A stretch of 64,000 nt of DNA from Shinella sp032095155. GTDB taxonomy: Bacteria; Pseudomonadota; Alphaproteobacteria; Rhizobiales; Rhizobiaceae. The stretch is from positions 124,001 through 188,000 of the forward strand of contig NZ_JBLZPK010000060.1 in NCBI RefSeq assembly GCF_049199905.1, in the 5' to 3' direction. Shown here in pieces: positions 33,350-42,520 of this stretch; position 1 is the first letter of the stretch, and each line of letters opens with the position of its first letter. The notes under the pieces are model-generated. The model was not told the DNA's origin. It did no database searches and was given only the letters and a program-made list of their open reading frames with translations. A program made the translations under genes and the position numbers.

Positions 33350-34468
33350 TCAGCCGGCGAGGCGTTTGCTGAAGGCGTTGGTGAAGGTGATTTCGCCGGA
33401 AGTTTCATCGGCTTGCGCGAGCGCAACGTCCACAAAACCATCCGTCACGCGCACCAGCGCGAAACCGCCGAGGAAGGCGGCGACGGGCTTGAAGATGTCG
33501 TGGCCCGCGCTGTTGTAGATCATCGGGGTCGGGTGCTCGTGGCCGTGGAAGATGCCGACGATATTGTAGCCCTTGAGCACATCGAGAAGGGCCGCGCGCT
33601 CCGCATCCGTCCACCAATGGGCCGGACCGTCCCCGTGCGGATCGAACGTCTTCGCCGTCGGATCCCAGTGCTCGGTGGAGAACTGGTCCCAGCCGTAATG
33701 CTGGAACAGAACCACCGGGCGGCCGTCAGCCGCGGCGTCAGCAAGATCCTGCTTCAGCCAGGCAAGGCCACTGACGGCATGCTTCGTGTCGTCGCCGCCG
33801 AAGCGCTGGAGCTGCACGAGATGCAGGCCGCCCCAGTCCCAGGAATAGTTGTCGGAATCGATGTCGTAGTTCCCCGCCGGCACGGGCGCCTTGTAGAACA
33901 CCGTGGAGCGATGGTTCAGCTCGACATAGTCGCGCAGTTCGCGCCGGTACCAGTCGATATGCGGCGCAACACCGTCTTGGTCGAGATCGTGATTGCCGAG
34001 ACCGTTATAGACGGGATAGTGCACCCGGTCCGGCCCGGTGCCCTGCTGGTAGCGGCTGGCGAACTGCTGCAGCTGGCGCCCCTCCCCCGGCACTTTCACC
34101 TGCCCGCCGCCGTCATCCGTCATGTCGCCGCCGAGCACGAGGCCGAGCGGCGTCGCGATCCGCGTGCCGGCACTGGCGAGACCCGAGGGCTTGCCGCCGA
34201 TCTCGACCGGCCAGATGAGGTCGCCGACCGAATTCAGCGCCGCCACATGGCGCAGCAGTGCTGAATCCGTCTTGCCCTCCGCCGCGCAATTCGGGCTCAG
34301 GCTATCGGTCGAAACGAGGCAGGCATGCACGTCGCAGGAAAACAGGAAGGTCGCATCCGTTGCGGACCGCGCGCCTTGCGCAACCGCCGAAAGGCGCGGC
34401 AAAGCGAGCGACAGGCCGAGACCACCCGCTCCGAGAAGAAGATGGCGGCGCGTGGGGCGGAAGGACAT
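33350..34468 (-). CDS. Tat-exported calcineurin-like metallophosphoesterase
   Basis: This 372-residue protein starts with a twin-arginine signal (RPTRRHLLLGAGGLGLSLALPRLSAVAQG), so it should be exported folded, with its metal centre. The metallophosphatase ligands are LGGDMTDDGG, YNGLGNHDLD, VVLFQHYGWD and GIFHGHEHPTPM. The D-x-H motif is replaced by FLFSCDVHACLVS, which still supplies Asp and His. Possible substrates are phosphodiesters or phosphomonoesters. No phosphate-regulated Pho box was recognised. It is probably monocistronic. Confidence 0.87.
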   Translation of the reverse strand: MSFRPTRRHLLLGAGGLGLSLALPRLSAVAQGARSATDATFLFSCDVHACLVSTDSLSPNCAAEGKTDSALLRHVAALNSVGDLIWPVEIGGKPSGLASAGTRIATPLGLVLGGDMTDDGGGQVKVPGEGRQLQQFASRYQQGTGPDRVHYPVYNGLGNHDLDQDGVAPHIDWYRRELRDYVELNHRSTVFYKAPVPAGNYDIDSDNYSWDWGGLHLVQLQRFGGDDTKHAVSGLAWLKQDLADAAADGRPVVLFQHYGWDQFSTEHWDPTAKTFDPHGDGPAHWWTDAERAALLDVLKGYNIVGIFHGHEHPTPMIYNSAGHDIFKPVAAFLGGFALVRVTDGFVDVALAQADETSGEITFTNAFSKRLAG

Positions 34469-34585
34469 GCGGACGCTCCATGAAAAGAACAGAGGACCGC
34501 ATTCTGAATCAGGATGACGCCGAGGTACAGCGCCGCTTGAGGGGTGAGGACGGACTTGCTACCAAAACGGTGACGGAGGCCCCCG

Positions 34586-35464
34586 ATGAAACTCGCCTAT
34601 CACACGCTTGACGTCTTCACCCGGACCCGCTTCGGCGGCAATCCGCTGGCCGTGGTGCTCGATGCGGACCGCTTGACGGACGCGGAGATGCAGACCATCG
34701 CCCGCGAATTCAACTATTCCGAAACGACCTTCGTGCTGCGCCCGAAGGACGAAGCCCACACGGCCCATGTGCGCATCTTCACGCCGACCCTCGAAGTGCC
34801 CTTTGCCGGCCACCCCAATGTCGGCACTGCCTATGCACTGGCACTCGCCGACGATGCGGTGGAGGAATTCATCTTCGAGGAGGCCGCAGGTCTCGTGCGG
34901 GCGAAAATCCTTCGCATCGACGGCGAGGTCGACGCGGTAGAGCTGACGGCACCGCAGCCGCTGAGCATCGGAAAAACCTTCACGCCGACCAGCGTCGCGG
35001 CCTGCCTGTCACTCGATGAGGCGGATATCGCACTTGCCGTGCACCAGCCCTGCATCGCCTCCGTCGGCCTCGGCTTCATCGTTGTGGAGATCGCGACACG
35101 CGATGCCCTGCGGCGTGCCAAGGCGGATATGACCGCCTTCTCCGCCATCCTGCCAACGGATCATGCCGACGCGATCTATCTTTATTGCCGCGAATTGTCG
35201 GACGAGGACGGCACGGTCGATTTCAGCGCCCGGATGTTTGCACCCTTCGACGGCCTGCCGGAAGATCCGGCGACCGGAAGCGCCACGGCGGCGACCTGCG
35301 CGCTTCTGGCCAAGCTGGCAGGCGGCGCCCCGCGCCGTTTCACGGTGGCGCAGGGCATCGACATGGGGCGGCCAAGCCTGCTCTCCGTCGCGGTCGACGC
35401 CGATGGCAGGGTTCACATCGGCGGCGCCTGCGTGCCGGTGATGAGCGGCACGCTCAGCGTCTGA
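34586..35464 (+). CDS. PhzF-family isomerase-like protein
   Basis: This 292-residue protein has the diaminopimelate-epimerase-like double fold of PhzF. It opens with YHTLDVFTRTRFGGNPLAVVLDA. The catalytic Glu motif is FNYSETTFVL (E46), then FTPTLEVPFAGHPNVGTAYAL, and a C-terminal EDPATGSATAATCALL-type loop (here LPEDPATGSATAAT). PhzF itself isomerises dihydro-hydroxyanthranilate, but no phenazine genes are present, and most members have unknown reactions. It ends one base before the convergent MFS gene stop. Confidence 0.91.
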   Translation: MKLAYHTLDVFTRTRFGGNPLAVVLDADRLTDAEMQTIAREFNYSETTFVLRPKDEAHTAHVRIFTPTLEVPFAGHPNVGTAYALALADDAVEEFIFEEAAGLVRAKILRIDGEVDAVELTAPQPLSIGKTFTPTSVAACLSLDEADIALAVHQPCIASVGLGFIVVEIATRDALRRAKADMTAFSAILPTDHADAIYLYCRELSDEDGTVDFSARMFAPFDGLPEDPATGSATAATCALLAKLAGGAPRRFTVAQGIDMGRPSLLSVAVDADGRVHIGGACVPVMSGTLSV

Positions 35465-37057
35465 TCAATGGCCGCCGCCACCACCGCCAACGGCCTGCGG
35501 CTTGCGGATCGCCAGCACGCAGACGATGAGCGTGGCGAAAAGGCCCGTCAGCAGCAGGAAGATATCGATGAAGGACAAAATATAGGCCTGCTGCTGCACC
35601 ATGCCGGCCATCTTCTTGATCGCGATCGTCGGTCCGTCGAGGCCATGGGCGGTGAAATTCGCCGCCATGTTGCGAAGCTGGTCGACGGCCTCGGGATTAC
35701 CCCACTGCACATGCTCCGACAGCCGCAGATAGTGCTCCTGCGAGCGCTGGGTGAGGATCGTGTTGATGACCGCAAGCCCCACGGCACCGCCGAGGTTGCG
35801 CGTCAGGTTGAACAGGCCTGACGCGTTGCGGATACGGTCGGGCGACAGCGTGCCGAGCGCGACGTTGTTGATCGGCACCATGCAGATCATCAGCGAGCAG
35901 CCGCGCAGGATCTGCGGCACCAGCAGCTCATAGAAATCCCAGTCGGCCGTCATCCCCGTCATCGACCAGGTGCCGAGCGCAAAGCCGCCGAAACCCATCA
36001 TCATCATGACGCGCGGATCGAGCCTGGACGACATCATCCCGGCGATCGGCGCGGTGAAGAACATGGCAAGACCGGAGACGAACATGGTCTCGCCGATCAT
36101 CAGCGAATCGTAGCCACGGATGCGCGCCAGATAGAGCGGGTAGAGATAGGTCAGGCCATAGAGGCCGATGCCCATCACGAAGGAGAAGATCGAGCCGAAG
36201 GCGAAATTCCGGTTGGCGAAGGCGCGCAGGTCCACCACGGGGAACGGAACCTTGAAGGCCCGCCAGAAGAACACGACGCCGGCGATCACGATCGCCAGCG
36301 AGCCGAGCACAATATGCTCGTCGTTGAACCAGTCCTTGTTGTTACCCTCTTCCAGCACGTATTCCAGCGAACCGAGAAAGACGGCCATCGAGATGAGGCC
36401 CCACCAGTCGAAACGCTTGATCAGATTGAATTCCGGCTTGTCGAAATCGATCAGGTTGAAGGTGAGAACCGTGACGATGATGCCGGGGATGATGTTGACG
36501 AGGAACAGCCAATGCCAGGAAAAGGCGTGGCTGAGATAGCCGCCGACCGTCGGGCCGATGGTGGGCGCCAGCGTCGCGACGAGGCCGATCATCGGCGAGA
36601 CGACGGAGCGCTTGGAGGGCGGGAAGATGGTGAAGGCGGCTGCGAAGACCGAAGGGATCATGCCGCCGCCGATAAAGCCCTGGAGGACGCGGTAGACGAT
36701 CATCTGGTCGATATTCGTTGCCGTCGCGGCAAGCGCGCTGGCCAGCGTGAAACCGGCGGCGGAGAAGCTGAACAGGATACGCGTCGAGACGATACGCGCC
36801 AGCGTGCCCGACAGCGGGATCATGATCACTTCGGCGATCAGATAGGATGTCTGCACCCAGGCGATCTCGTCCGCGCCGGCGCCGAGGCCGGCCTGGATTT
36901 CTGAGAGCGAGGCGGAGACGATCTGGATGTCGAGGATCGACATGAACATACCGAAGACCATCGCGAAGAAGGCGATGACGCGGCGGACGGGAACTTTATC
37001 GGCCTGCGCGGGGGCAGCCGTCAGGGCGCCTGCGGTCGATTGAGCGGTCGCGGCCAT
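35465..37057 (-). CDS. DHA2-type MFS efflux transporter (EmrB-like)
   Basis: This 530-residue inner-membrane protein has 14 predicted segments, as in the DHA2 drug:H+ antiporter family. Typical motifs include FGMFMSILDIQIVSASLSEIQAGLGAGADEIAWVQTSYLIAEVIMIPLSGTLARI (TM1-TM3, motifs D1 and A), RVLQGFIGGGMIPSVFAAAF, and a C-terminal Gly/His tail. ATG 37057 is preferred over an upstream GTG because AAGGAA precedes it. It follows the membrane-fusion gene by about 80 bases in one operon. Exported compounds are unknown. Confidence 0.93.
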   Translation of the reverse strand: MAATAQSTAGALTAAPAQADKVPVRRVIAFFAMVFGMFMSILDIQIVSASLSEIQAGLGAGADEIAWVQTSYLIAEVIMIPLSGTLARIVSTRILFSFSAAGFTLASALAATATNIDQMIVYRVLQGFIGGGMIPSVFAAAFTIFPPSKRSVVSPMIGLVATLAPTIGPTVGGYLSHAFSWHWLFLVNIIPGIIVTVLTFNLIDFDKPEFNLIKRFDWWGLISMAVFLGSLEYVLEEGNNKDWFNDEHIVLGSLAIVIAGVVFFWRAFKVPFPVVDLRAFANRNFAFGSIFSFVMGIGLYGLTYLYPLYLARIRGYDSLMIGETMFVSGLAMFFTAPIAGMMSSRLDPRVMMMMGFGGFALGTWSMTGMTADWDFYELLVPQILRGCSLMICMVPINNVALGTLSPDRIRNASGLFNLTRNLGGAVGLAVINTILTQRSQEHYLRLSEHVQWGNPEAVDQLRNMAANFTAHGLDGPTIAIKKMAGMVQQQAYILSFIDIFLLLTGLFATLIVCVLAIRKPQAVGGGGGGH

Positions 37058-37137
37058 GGCCCGCGTTCCTTCTGGAAGCACGGCAGCCAGGCGATATCAC
37101 CCGGCTGCGCAATGCGGTCAAAACAATGTTTTCGTGT

Positions 37138-38340
37138 TTACTCAGCCTTGGCGCCCGGCGCCGTGCGGCTGTCGACATCGACGACGACGCTGAGGCCGGC
37201 ACGCAGCTTGCCGGTATCCAGCACATCCCTAGGGATCGCGATCCTGACCGGCACGCGCTGGGTGACCTTGGTGAAGTTGCCCGTGGCGTTTTCCGCCGGC
37301 AGCAGCGAGAACACCGAGCCGGACGCTGGCGCGATGGACTCGACCGTGCCGAGAATGTCGTCTTCCTCATAGGCATCGACATGCAGATGCACCTTGGAGC
37401 CCGGCACGAGATGGGCGATCTGCGTTTCCTTGAAGTTCGCCTCGATATAGAGGTCCTTCACGGGAACCAGCGCCGCAAGGCGGCCGCCGGCCGAAACGAG
37501 GTCGCCGACCTGCACCGAAATGTTCCCGACGACACCGTCATAGGGCGCCTTCAGCACGGTGAAGCCGAGGTCGCGCACCGCCTTGTCGCGGGCAAGCTCC
37601 AGCGAGCGGATGCCGCTGTCCGATTCGGCGCGCTGCGCCTGAAGCACCGCAATGCTCGCCCTAGCGGAAACGATATTGGCATCCGCGCCGACGAGATTGG
37701 CTCTGGCCTGGTCGAGCGCCACCGTGGCGCTGTCGAGTGAGGCCGTCGTGCCGACTTCCTTGTTCGCCAATTCCTTGGCGCGCTTTTCCGCAACCTGGGC
37801 ACCGCTGAGAGCAGCCTGATAGGCGGTCTTCTGGGCTTCGGCCTGGGCAAGGCTCGCCTTGGCGCCGTCGATCTGCGCGTCGATGCGGTGAAGGGCGAGC
37901 TTCTGCGTGGCGATCTGGGCTTCGGCCTGCTCGCGGGCGAGCAGGTAGTCGCCATCGTCGAGCGTGACCAGGGGATCCCCGGCCTTAACCGTCTGGTTGG
38001 CAACGACATTCACCGCTGCGACATAACCGGAGACCTTCGGCGAGATGGAAGCGATATCGCCTTCGATATAGGCATCGTCGGTCGAGATCATGAAGCGGCC
38101 ATGCGTCCACCACTGGTAGCCGTACCAGCCGGCGGCGGATAACAGCGCAAGTCCGACGATCGGCAACATGAAGCGGCGGCCGCTCTTCTTCTTTTCCGGC
38201 TCGGCGACGGCAGCGGCGGGCGCGGGCGCGGGCGCCTCGGCGGTCGTCACCGGCTTTGCCTCGGCGGTTTCAGCCTGGAAATCATCATTGACCGGGCGAA
38301 CCTTCGCCGTGCCGGCGCCATGGGAAGTCGACATGCGCAT
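37138..38340 (-). CDS. HlyD/EmrA-type membrane fusion protein
   Basis: This 400-residue periplasmic adaptor has a cytosolic Ala/Pro/Glu-rich N-terminal region, one transmembrane helix (RRFMLPIVGLALLSAAGWYGYQWW, ~62-85), a lipoyl half-motif (ISPKVSGYVAAVNVVANQTVKAGDPLVTLD), a long alpha-hairpin, and the beta-barrel (VLKAPYDGVVGNISVQVGDLVSAGG). It links the MFS pump to an outer-membrane channel. Start ATG 38340 is chosen because upstream in-frame starts (38394, 38433) would place the TetR operators inside the gene; ATG 38334 is also possible. Confidence 0.91.
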   Translation of the reverse strand: MRMSTSHGAGTAKVRPVNDDFQAETAEAKPVTTAEAPAPAPAAAVAEPEKKKSGRRFMLPIVGLALLSAAGWYGYQWWTHGRFMISTDDAYIEGDIASISPKVSGYVAAVNVVANQTVKAGDPLVTLDDGDYLLAREQAEAQIATQKLALHRIDAQIDGAKASLAQAEAQKTAYQAALSGAQVAEKRAKELANKEVGTTASLDSATVALDQARANLVGADANIVSARASIAVLQAQRAESDSGIRSLELARDKAVRDLGFTVLKAPYDGVVGNISVQVGDLVSAGGRLAALVPVKDLYIEANFKETQIAHLVPGSKVHLHVDAYEEDDILGTVESIAPASGSVFSLLPAENATGNFTKVTQRVPVRIAIPRDVLDTGKLRAGLSVVVDVDSRTAPGAKAE

Positions 38341-38370
38341 GCCACCATTCTCTGGGGTAAAAAATGAACT

Positions 38371-38384
38371 GAACCGTTCGGTTC
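38371..38384. promoter_or_regulatory. TetR operator 1
   Basis: GAACCGTTCGGTTC has exact arms GAACCG and CGGTTC. It lies 31-44 bases upstream of the membrane-fusion gene and shares the GAACC...GGTTC core with operator 2. Confidence 0.78.
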
Positions 38385-38424
38385 GATTTGACATAGACCT
38401 CTTTATCCCGCATATCAAGTGAAA

Positions 38425-38442
38425 TCGAACCACGCGGTTCGA
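38425..38442. promoter_or_regulatory. TetR operator 2
   Basis: TCGAACC and GGTTCGA flank ACGC, an exact inverted repeat 37-54 bases upstream of the tetR start. Both operators lie between the divergent genes, so one repressor probably controls both directions. Confidence 0.78.
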
Positions 38443-38478
38443 AATAGTTCACAGAAAGTTTCAAGCTTGGAAAGGCAG

Positions 38479-39138
38479 ATGGATACCACGGAAGACAGAC
38501 TGGCCATCCCGCAGACGGGTCGCCGCGTGGCGGGTGAAGACCCCGCCAAACGCGAGCAGATCCTTGACGGGGCCAAGCGGGTGTTCATGGAGCAAGGCTT
38601 CGAAGCCGCCAGCATGAACGACATTACGCGCGCCGCCGGTGTCTCCAAGGGCACGATCTACGTCTATTTCGAGAACAAGGAAGACCTGTTCGCCGACATG
38701 ATCGAGCGCGAGCGGCGCCGGATCACCGAAACGATCCGGCACGCGCTGGACAGCGGCCAGCCGCTTGCCGATGCGCTCATGGCGTTCGGCATGCTGTTTG
38801 CCGCGCACATGACCGCAGATCAGACGATCCGCGCCATGCGCATGGTGATTGCCGCGAACCACCGGCTGCCGAGCCTCTGTAGCCGCTTTTTCTCCGCATC
38901 GTCGATCAACCCCGTCTCGGTGCTGCAGGATTATCTCGACCGCCAGGTCGCAGCCGGCATTCTCACCTGTGACGACACCACGCACGCGGCCAAGCAGTTC
39001 ATTGAGCTCACCACCGTCGGCCTCTTCAAGCCCCGCATTTTCGGCGCCATGGAAGAGGTGCCCGCAAAGACGGCGATCGAGAAGAACGTCACGTCGGCGA
39101 TCCGCATGTTCCTCGCGGCCTATGGCGCGAAAGCCTGA
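38479..39138 (+). CDS. TetR-family repressor of the efflux operon
   Basis: This 219-residue protein has the TetR DNA-binding domain at about 25-75 (REQILDGAKRVFMEQGFEAASMNDITRAAGVSKGTIYVYFENKEDLFADMI) and a helical ligand-binding C-terminal domain (TetR_C AefR-like). ATG 38479 has GGAAAGG upstream. It diverges from the HlyD-MFS operon, and two matching palindromes lie in the shared region, a standard arrangement for a drug-responsive repressor. Ligand unknown. Confidence 0.93.
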   Translation: MDTTEDRLAIPQTGRRVAGEDPAKREQILDGAKRVFMEQGFEAASMNDITRAAGVSKGTIYVYFENKEDLFADMIERERRRITETIRHALDSGQPLADALMAFGMLFAAHMTADQTIRAMRMVIAANHRLPSLCSRFFSASSINPVSVLQDYLDRQVAAGILTCDDTTHAAKQFIELTTVGLFKPRIFGAMEEVPAKTAIEKNVTSAIRMFLAAYGAKA

Positions 39139-39236
39139 CGCTTTTGCCGCACTCAGCCGCGAACGCGCAACCACGATCAAGTGACGGGTCGCCAGGGACG
39201 TCATAAGATGGCTGTCCATGAGGAGCGACGCCATCC

Positions 39237-40088
39237 ATGCACCCCGTTGCAAAAGCCATCTGGTTCATCGAAAGCCATTTCGGGCGGGCCATAGCCCTGT
39301 CCGAAATCGCTGAGATGGCCGGCATGTCGCGCCACCACCTGTCGCGGCGCTTCAGCCAGATGACCGGGCAGAACCTCAACCGCTATCTGCGCGCCCGCCG
39401 TCTGTCCGAAGCCGCCCGCCAGCTTGCCGGTGGGGCGGACAACATCCTGACCGTCGCGCTCGATGCCGGCTACGGCTCCCATGAGGCATTCACCCGCGCC
39501 TTCCGCGAGGAATTCGGCCTGACACCCGAAACGCTCCGCGCCCGGCGCGATCTTTCCGGCCTCACGCTTCAGGAGCCCATCCGCATGTCGACCATCGAGA
39601 AAAGCAACCTTCCCGCACCCCGCATCGAAACGCTCGATGCCTTCATCATCGCCGGCCTCGGCGGTGATTTCGACCCCGGCAAGGCGGCGGGCATTCCCGC
39701 ACTTTGGCAGCGGTTCAACGCCTATTTCGGCCATATCCCCGGCCAGGTCGACAAGACTGCCTACGGCCTCTGCACCATGCAACCGGGAAAACCCGGCTTT
39801 CGTTATGTCGCCGGCGCACGCGTGTCGCGTCGCGACGACCTTCCAGCCGAATTCGAGATCATCGCCGTGCCGGCGCAGAGCTGGGCCATGTTCCAGCACC
39901 ACGGCCATGTCAACGGCATCCCGGCAACGGTCGATGCCGCTTTCCGTACCTGGCTGCCGACGTCAGGACGCACGGTCGGCGGGTTTCCGGACGTGCTCGA
40001 ATTTTACGGCGAGGATTTCGACCCGGAAACCGGGCTCGGTCGCGTCGAAATCTGGCTGCCGCTCGCCGATCAGATGACGAAATCGTGA
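39237..40088 (+). CDS. AraC-type regulator with GyrI-like effector domain
   Basis: This 283-residue protein has an N-terminal AraC/XylS DNA-binding domain with two helix-turn-helix units (ALSEIAEMAGMSRHHLSRRFSQMTGQNLNRYLRARRLSEAARQL, then ILTVALDAGYGSHEAFTRAFREEFGLTPETLR). A C-terminal GyrI/SbmC-like ligand-binding domain begins near PRIETLDAFIIAGLGGDF and ends ETGLGRVEIWLPL. This fused layout (Rob/BmrR-like) usually senses hydrophobic or cationic compounds. It may respond to the same toxins as the neighbouring efflux system, though this is only positional. Confidence 0.92.
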   Translation: MHPVAKAIWFIESHFGRAIALSEIAEMAGMSRHHLSRRFSQMTGQNLNRYLRARRLSEAARQLAGGADNILTVALDAGYGSHEAFTRAFREEFGLTPETLRARRDLSGLTLQEPIRMSTIEKSNLPAPRIETLDAFIIAGLGGDFDPGKAAGIPALWQRFNAYFGHIPGQVDKTAYGLCTMQPGKPGFRYVAGARVSRRDDLPAEFEIIAVPAQSWAMFQHHGHVNGIPATVDAAFRTWLPTSGRTVGGFPDVLEFYGEDFDPETGLGRVEIWLPLADQMTKS

Positions 40089-40186
40089 TATCAGCGCCAA
40101 CGGTGGCCGGTCCGCTTGCCAGCGGTCAAAATCTGCATACATACGGAAGTCCATTCTCAAACCATATTTAAGGAGAGGAAGACCGG

Positions 40187-40936
40187 ATGGACAGCATTCT
40201 TGCGCTCATGCAAGACCCGGCCGCCTGGATTGCACTCGTCACGCTCGTCGTGATGGAAGTGGTTCTCGGTATCGACAACCTTATCTTCATTTCGATCCTG
40301 ACGAACAAGCTGCCACCCGAACATCGCGAGCGCGCCCGCCGCATCGGCATCGGCCTTGCGCTCGTCATGCGCCTTGCCCTTCTCGGCACCATCGCGTGGA
40401 TCGTCCAGCTCACCACCCCGGTCTTCGAGGCCTTCGGTCACGGCTATTCCTGGAAGGACATGATCCTGATCGCCGGCGGCCTCTTCCTCGTCTGGAAGGC
40501 GACCAAGGAGATCCACCACAATGTGGACCCGGTCGATCACAAGGAAGACATGGTCGGCGGCCCGGCGACGACGGGCTTTGCCGCCGCCATCGGCCAGATC
40601 CTGCTGCTCGACCTCGTCTTCTCGGTCGACAGCATCATCACCGCCGTCGGCATGACGCCGCACCTGCCGATCATGGTGGTCGCCGTCGTCGTCGCCGTCA
40701 CGGTCATGCTGGTTGCAGCAACGCCGCTTGCCAACTTCATCGAACGCAACCCGACGATCGTCATGCTGGCGCTCGCCTTCCTGCTGATGATCGGTACGAC
40801 GCTGATTGCCGAAGGCATGGGTTTCCACGTCCCCAAGGGCTACGTCTACGCCGCCATGGCCTTCTCGGCGCTCGTCGAGGTGTTGAACATGGTCTCGCGC
40901 AATGCGCGGCAAAGAAACAAGGGCACGAGACACTGA
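40187..40936 (+). CDS. TerC-family integral membrane protein
   Basis: This 249-residue protein has about seven transmembrane segments and the TerC hallmark motifs: VVMEVVLGIDNLIFISILTNKLP near the N terminus and LLDLVFSVDSIITAVGMT in the middle, each with a conserved Asp in the membrane that can bind metal. TerC/YkoY proteins are linked to tellurite resistance and, in several bacteria, to metalation of exported proteins and Mn2+ efflux. I found no yybP-ykoY Mn riboswitch in the short leader. AGGAGAGG gives a good ribosome site. A strong terminator follows. Confidence 0.92.
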   Translation: MDSILALMQDPAAWIALVTLVVMEVVLGIDNLIFISILTNKLPPEHRERARRIGIGLALVMRLALLGTIAWIVQLTTPVFEAFGHGYSWKDMILIAGGLFLVWKATKEIHHNVDPVDHKEDMVGGPATTGFAAAIGQILLLDLVFSVDSIITAVGMTPHLPIMVVAVVVAVTVMLVAATPLANFIERNPTIVMLALAFLLMIGTTLIAEGMGFHVPKGYVYAAMAFSALVEVLNMVSRNARQRNKGTRH

Positions 40937-40945
40937 CGCAAACGA

Positions 40946-40974
40946 AAGGGCCGGCTCATCGCCGGCCCTTTTTT
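40946..40974. terminator. Strong bidirectional terminator between terC and porin
   Basis: A perfect 10-bp stem (AAGGGCCGGC / GCCGGCCCTT) with loop TCATC is followed by a six-T run on the plus strand. On the minus strand the stem is followed by TCGTTTGCG, so it may also serve the porin gene. Confidence 0.9.
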
Positions 40975-40984
40975 CAATGTCCTG

Positions 40985-42142
40985 TCAGAACGTGCGCTCG
41001 AAGCGCAGATAGCCGCCCCAGGCATCGGCATCCGGAATGTCGAAATTGTCGCGATAGGCAAGCTCGGGCGTCACTGTGAAACCGTCGACGACAGTGACAG
41101 GAAGGTCGGCAACGAAAGCGAAATTCTCATCCTCGTCATAGGCGGCCTGCGTATAGAAGGCGAGCTTGTCCGTGACCTGGAAATTCGCCCCCGCCCAGAG
41201 CGCCCAATCACCGTTCCACTGGGCGTAATAATTGTTGCTATCCGTATTGCCGACGCCGGTGCCGGCCGGATCGTTGGTGCTGTAACCGGCCATGGCGAAG
41301 ACGGACACCTTGTCGCTCAGTGTCAGGTCGAGCCGCAGCTTCGCCGCCCCCTCCTCCGCCACCGCGTCGTAAGCCGCGATGAAGGCGATCGCCCCCCAGT
41401 CCTTAGTCAGCGAAGCTCCGGCGACGATGTTGGGGACATAGTCCGAATTGGTGGCGCCGTCGCCGGGAAGCTCGAGACCGCCCGCGGCCGAGAAGCCGTT
41501 TTCACCGGTATGGGTATAGACGATCTGGCTGGTTTCGAACGGACCATAGGGAACGCCGAGGTCATCGCTGATCACATAGCCGGCATAGGCCGGGAAGGTG
41601 GAAAACAGCGAGTCGTTCATGCCGACGCGAAAACCGCCAAGCTCGATATAGGCATATTCCACCTCGATATAGTGAGAACTGCTGGTCGCGTCCTGATCGT
41701 AGTTGAAATGCAACTTCGCAGTGCCGCGCAGCGTCCCGTACTCGCTGTCCGTCCGTGCATCGACATCAAGCGCAAAGCGTGCCTGCTCGTAACGCGCGTC
41801 CCCGCGTCCATCGCCGGTGTCGGCAATGCCGTCGCCATCCGTGTCGATATCGTCAGGCGCATCGGCGCCAAATCCATAGTCCGGCATATTGCCCACGCCG
41901 ATATCGAACCGCACATAGCCGCCGATCTTCAGGCAGGTCTCCGTGCCGGGAATGTAGAAGAAACCGGCGCCAAAGGCATCGCAAACCCGGACATAATCCA
42001 TCGGCTCCGGTTCGGCCGCGACGATGGCATCGGCCGCAAGCGCGGAACCGGATATCGCACAGGCCGCAGCCGTTCCAAGAAGCCGCGAAACTTTCCCCTT
42101 GATCGTCACAAACGCGCGTGCCCTGCCTGTTCTTCCCGCCAT
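40985..42142 (-). CDS. Outer-membrane porin (Omp2b/RopA type)
   Basis: This 385-residue porin has a basic N-terminal extension, a signal-peptide core (LLGTAAACAISGSALA) and the rhizobial porin start AADAIVAAEPEPMDYVRVCDAFGAGFFYIPGTETCLKIGGYVRFDIGVG, with the paired cysteines. It ends in Phe (RFERTF). A loop at about residues 90-105 reads DIDTDGDGIADTGDGRGD, like a calcium-binding thrombospondin-3-type loop. The start is ambiguous: ATG 42142 has GGGGGC upstream, while an in-frame GTG at 42109 would give a more usual signal peptide. It transports small hydrophilic solutes. Confidence 0.92.
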   Translation of the reverse strand: MAGRTGRARAFVTIKGKVSRLLGTAAACAISGSALAADAIVAAEPEPMDYVRVCDAFGAGFFYIPGTETCLKIGGYVRFDIGVGNMPDYGFGADAPDDIDTDGDGIADTGDGRGDARYEQARFALDVDARTDSEYGTLRGTAKLHFNYDQDATSSSHYIEVEYAYIELGGFRVGMNDSLFSTFPAYAGYVISDDLGVPYGPFETSQIVYTHTGENGFSAAGGLELPGDGATNSDYVPNIVAGASLTKDWGAIAFIAAYDAVAEEGAAKLRLDLTLSDKVSVFAMAGYSTNDPAGTGVGNTDSNNYYAQWNGDWALWAGANFQVTDKLAFYTQAAYDEDENFAFVADLPVTVVDGFTVTPELAYRDNFDIPDADAWGGYLRFERTF

Positions 42143-42520
42143 GGTAAGCCCCCGAACCATTAACTGAACATTCATTCAAAACTATGGCACATAATTATTG
42201 AAAGACAATAGCTTGGTATCATCCAAAATGTCAGGCTTGCGCGAAGCTTGTATCACCAAACTGGAAGCAATGGGGTCGAAGACGGGCCGGGCGGGTGGGG
42301 AGCTCGCCTGCCGTTTCGTTGGCCGCAGGGAGAAACCGGAAAAATCCCTGCGTTCTCCATCTCCGTCCTGTCCGGTTGACACGGCCCGTCTTCCCTTGGC
42401 AAACCTTGCGGCGGAGGGATTGTTCCGAAAAGAGCGCGTGCGTTTCCGTTGCCCGTCGACGGAACCCGAAGGCGTCAGCGGAATTCCATCCGAACATCGT
42501 CCCGCCGCACGGACCCTGAC
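42143..42520. other. Non-coding gap between porin and SLC13 permease
   Basis: This 378-base gap separates divergent genes. The part near the porin (42143-42230) is AT-richer and likely holds its promoter. The rest is GC-rich with no convincing coding frame, terminator or known riboswitch core. I see nothing more specific in it. Confidence 0.5.

Noticed and set aside
30754..33372. An 872-codon plus-strand frame opposite xylB and its LacI gene.
   Set aside because: Antisense shadow of two clear genes with intact motifs; its composition is Arg/Gly/Ala/Asp rich as expected for such shadows.
38341..38433. Upstream in-frame starts for the membrane fusion protein (38394 or 38433).
   Set aside because: They would place a TetR operator inside the coding sequence and add residues unlike the family.
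40089..40186. Possible yybP-ykoY manganese riboswitch upstream of terC.
   Set aside because: The leader is only about 98 bases and shows no matching conserved core or terminator hairpin.
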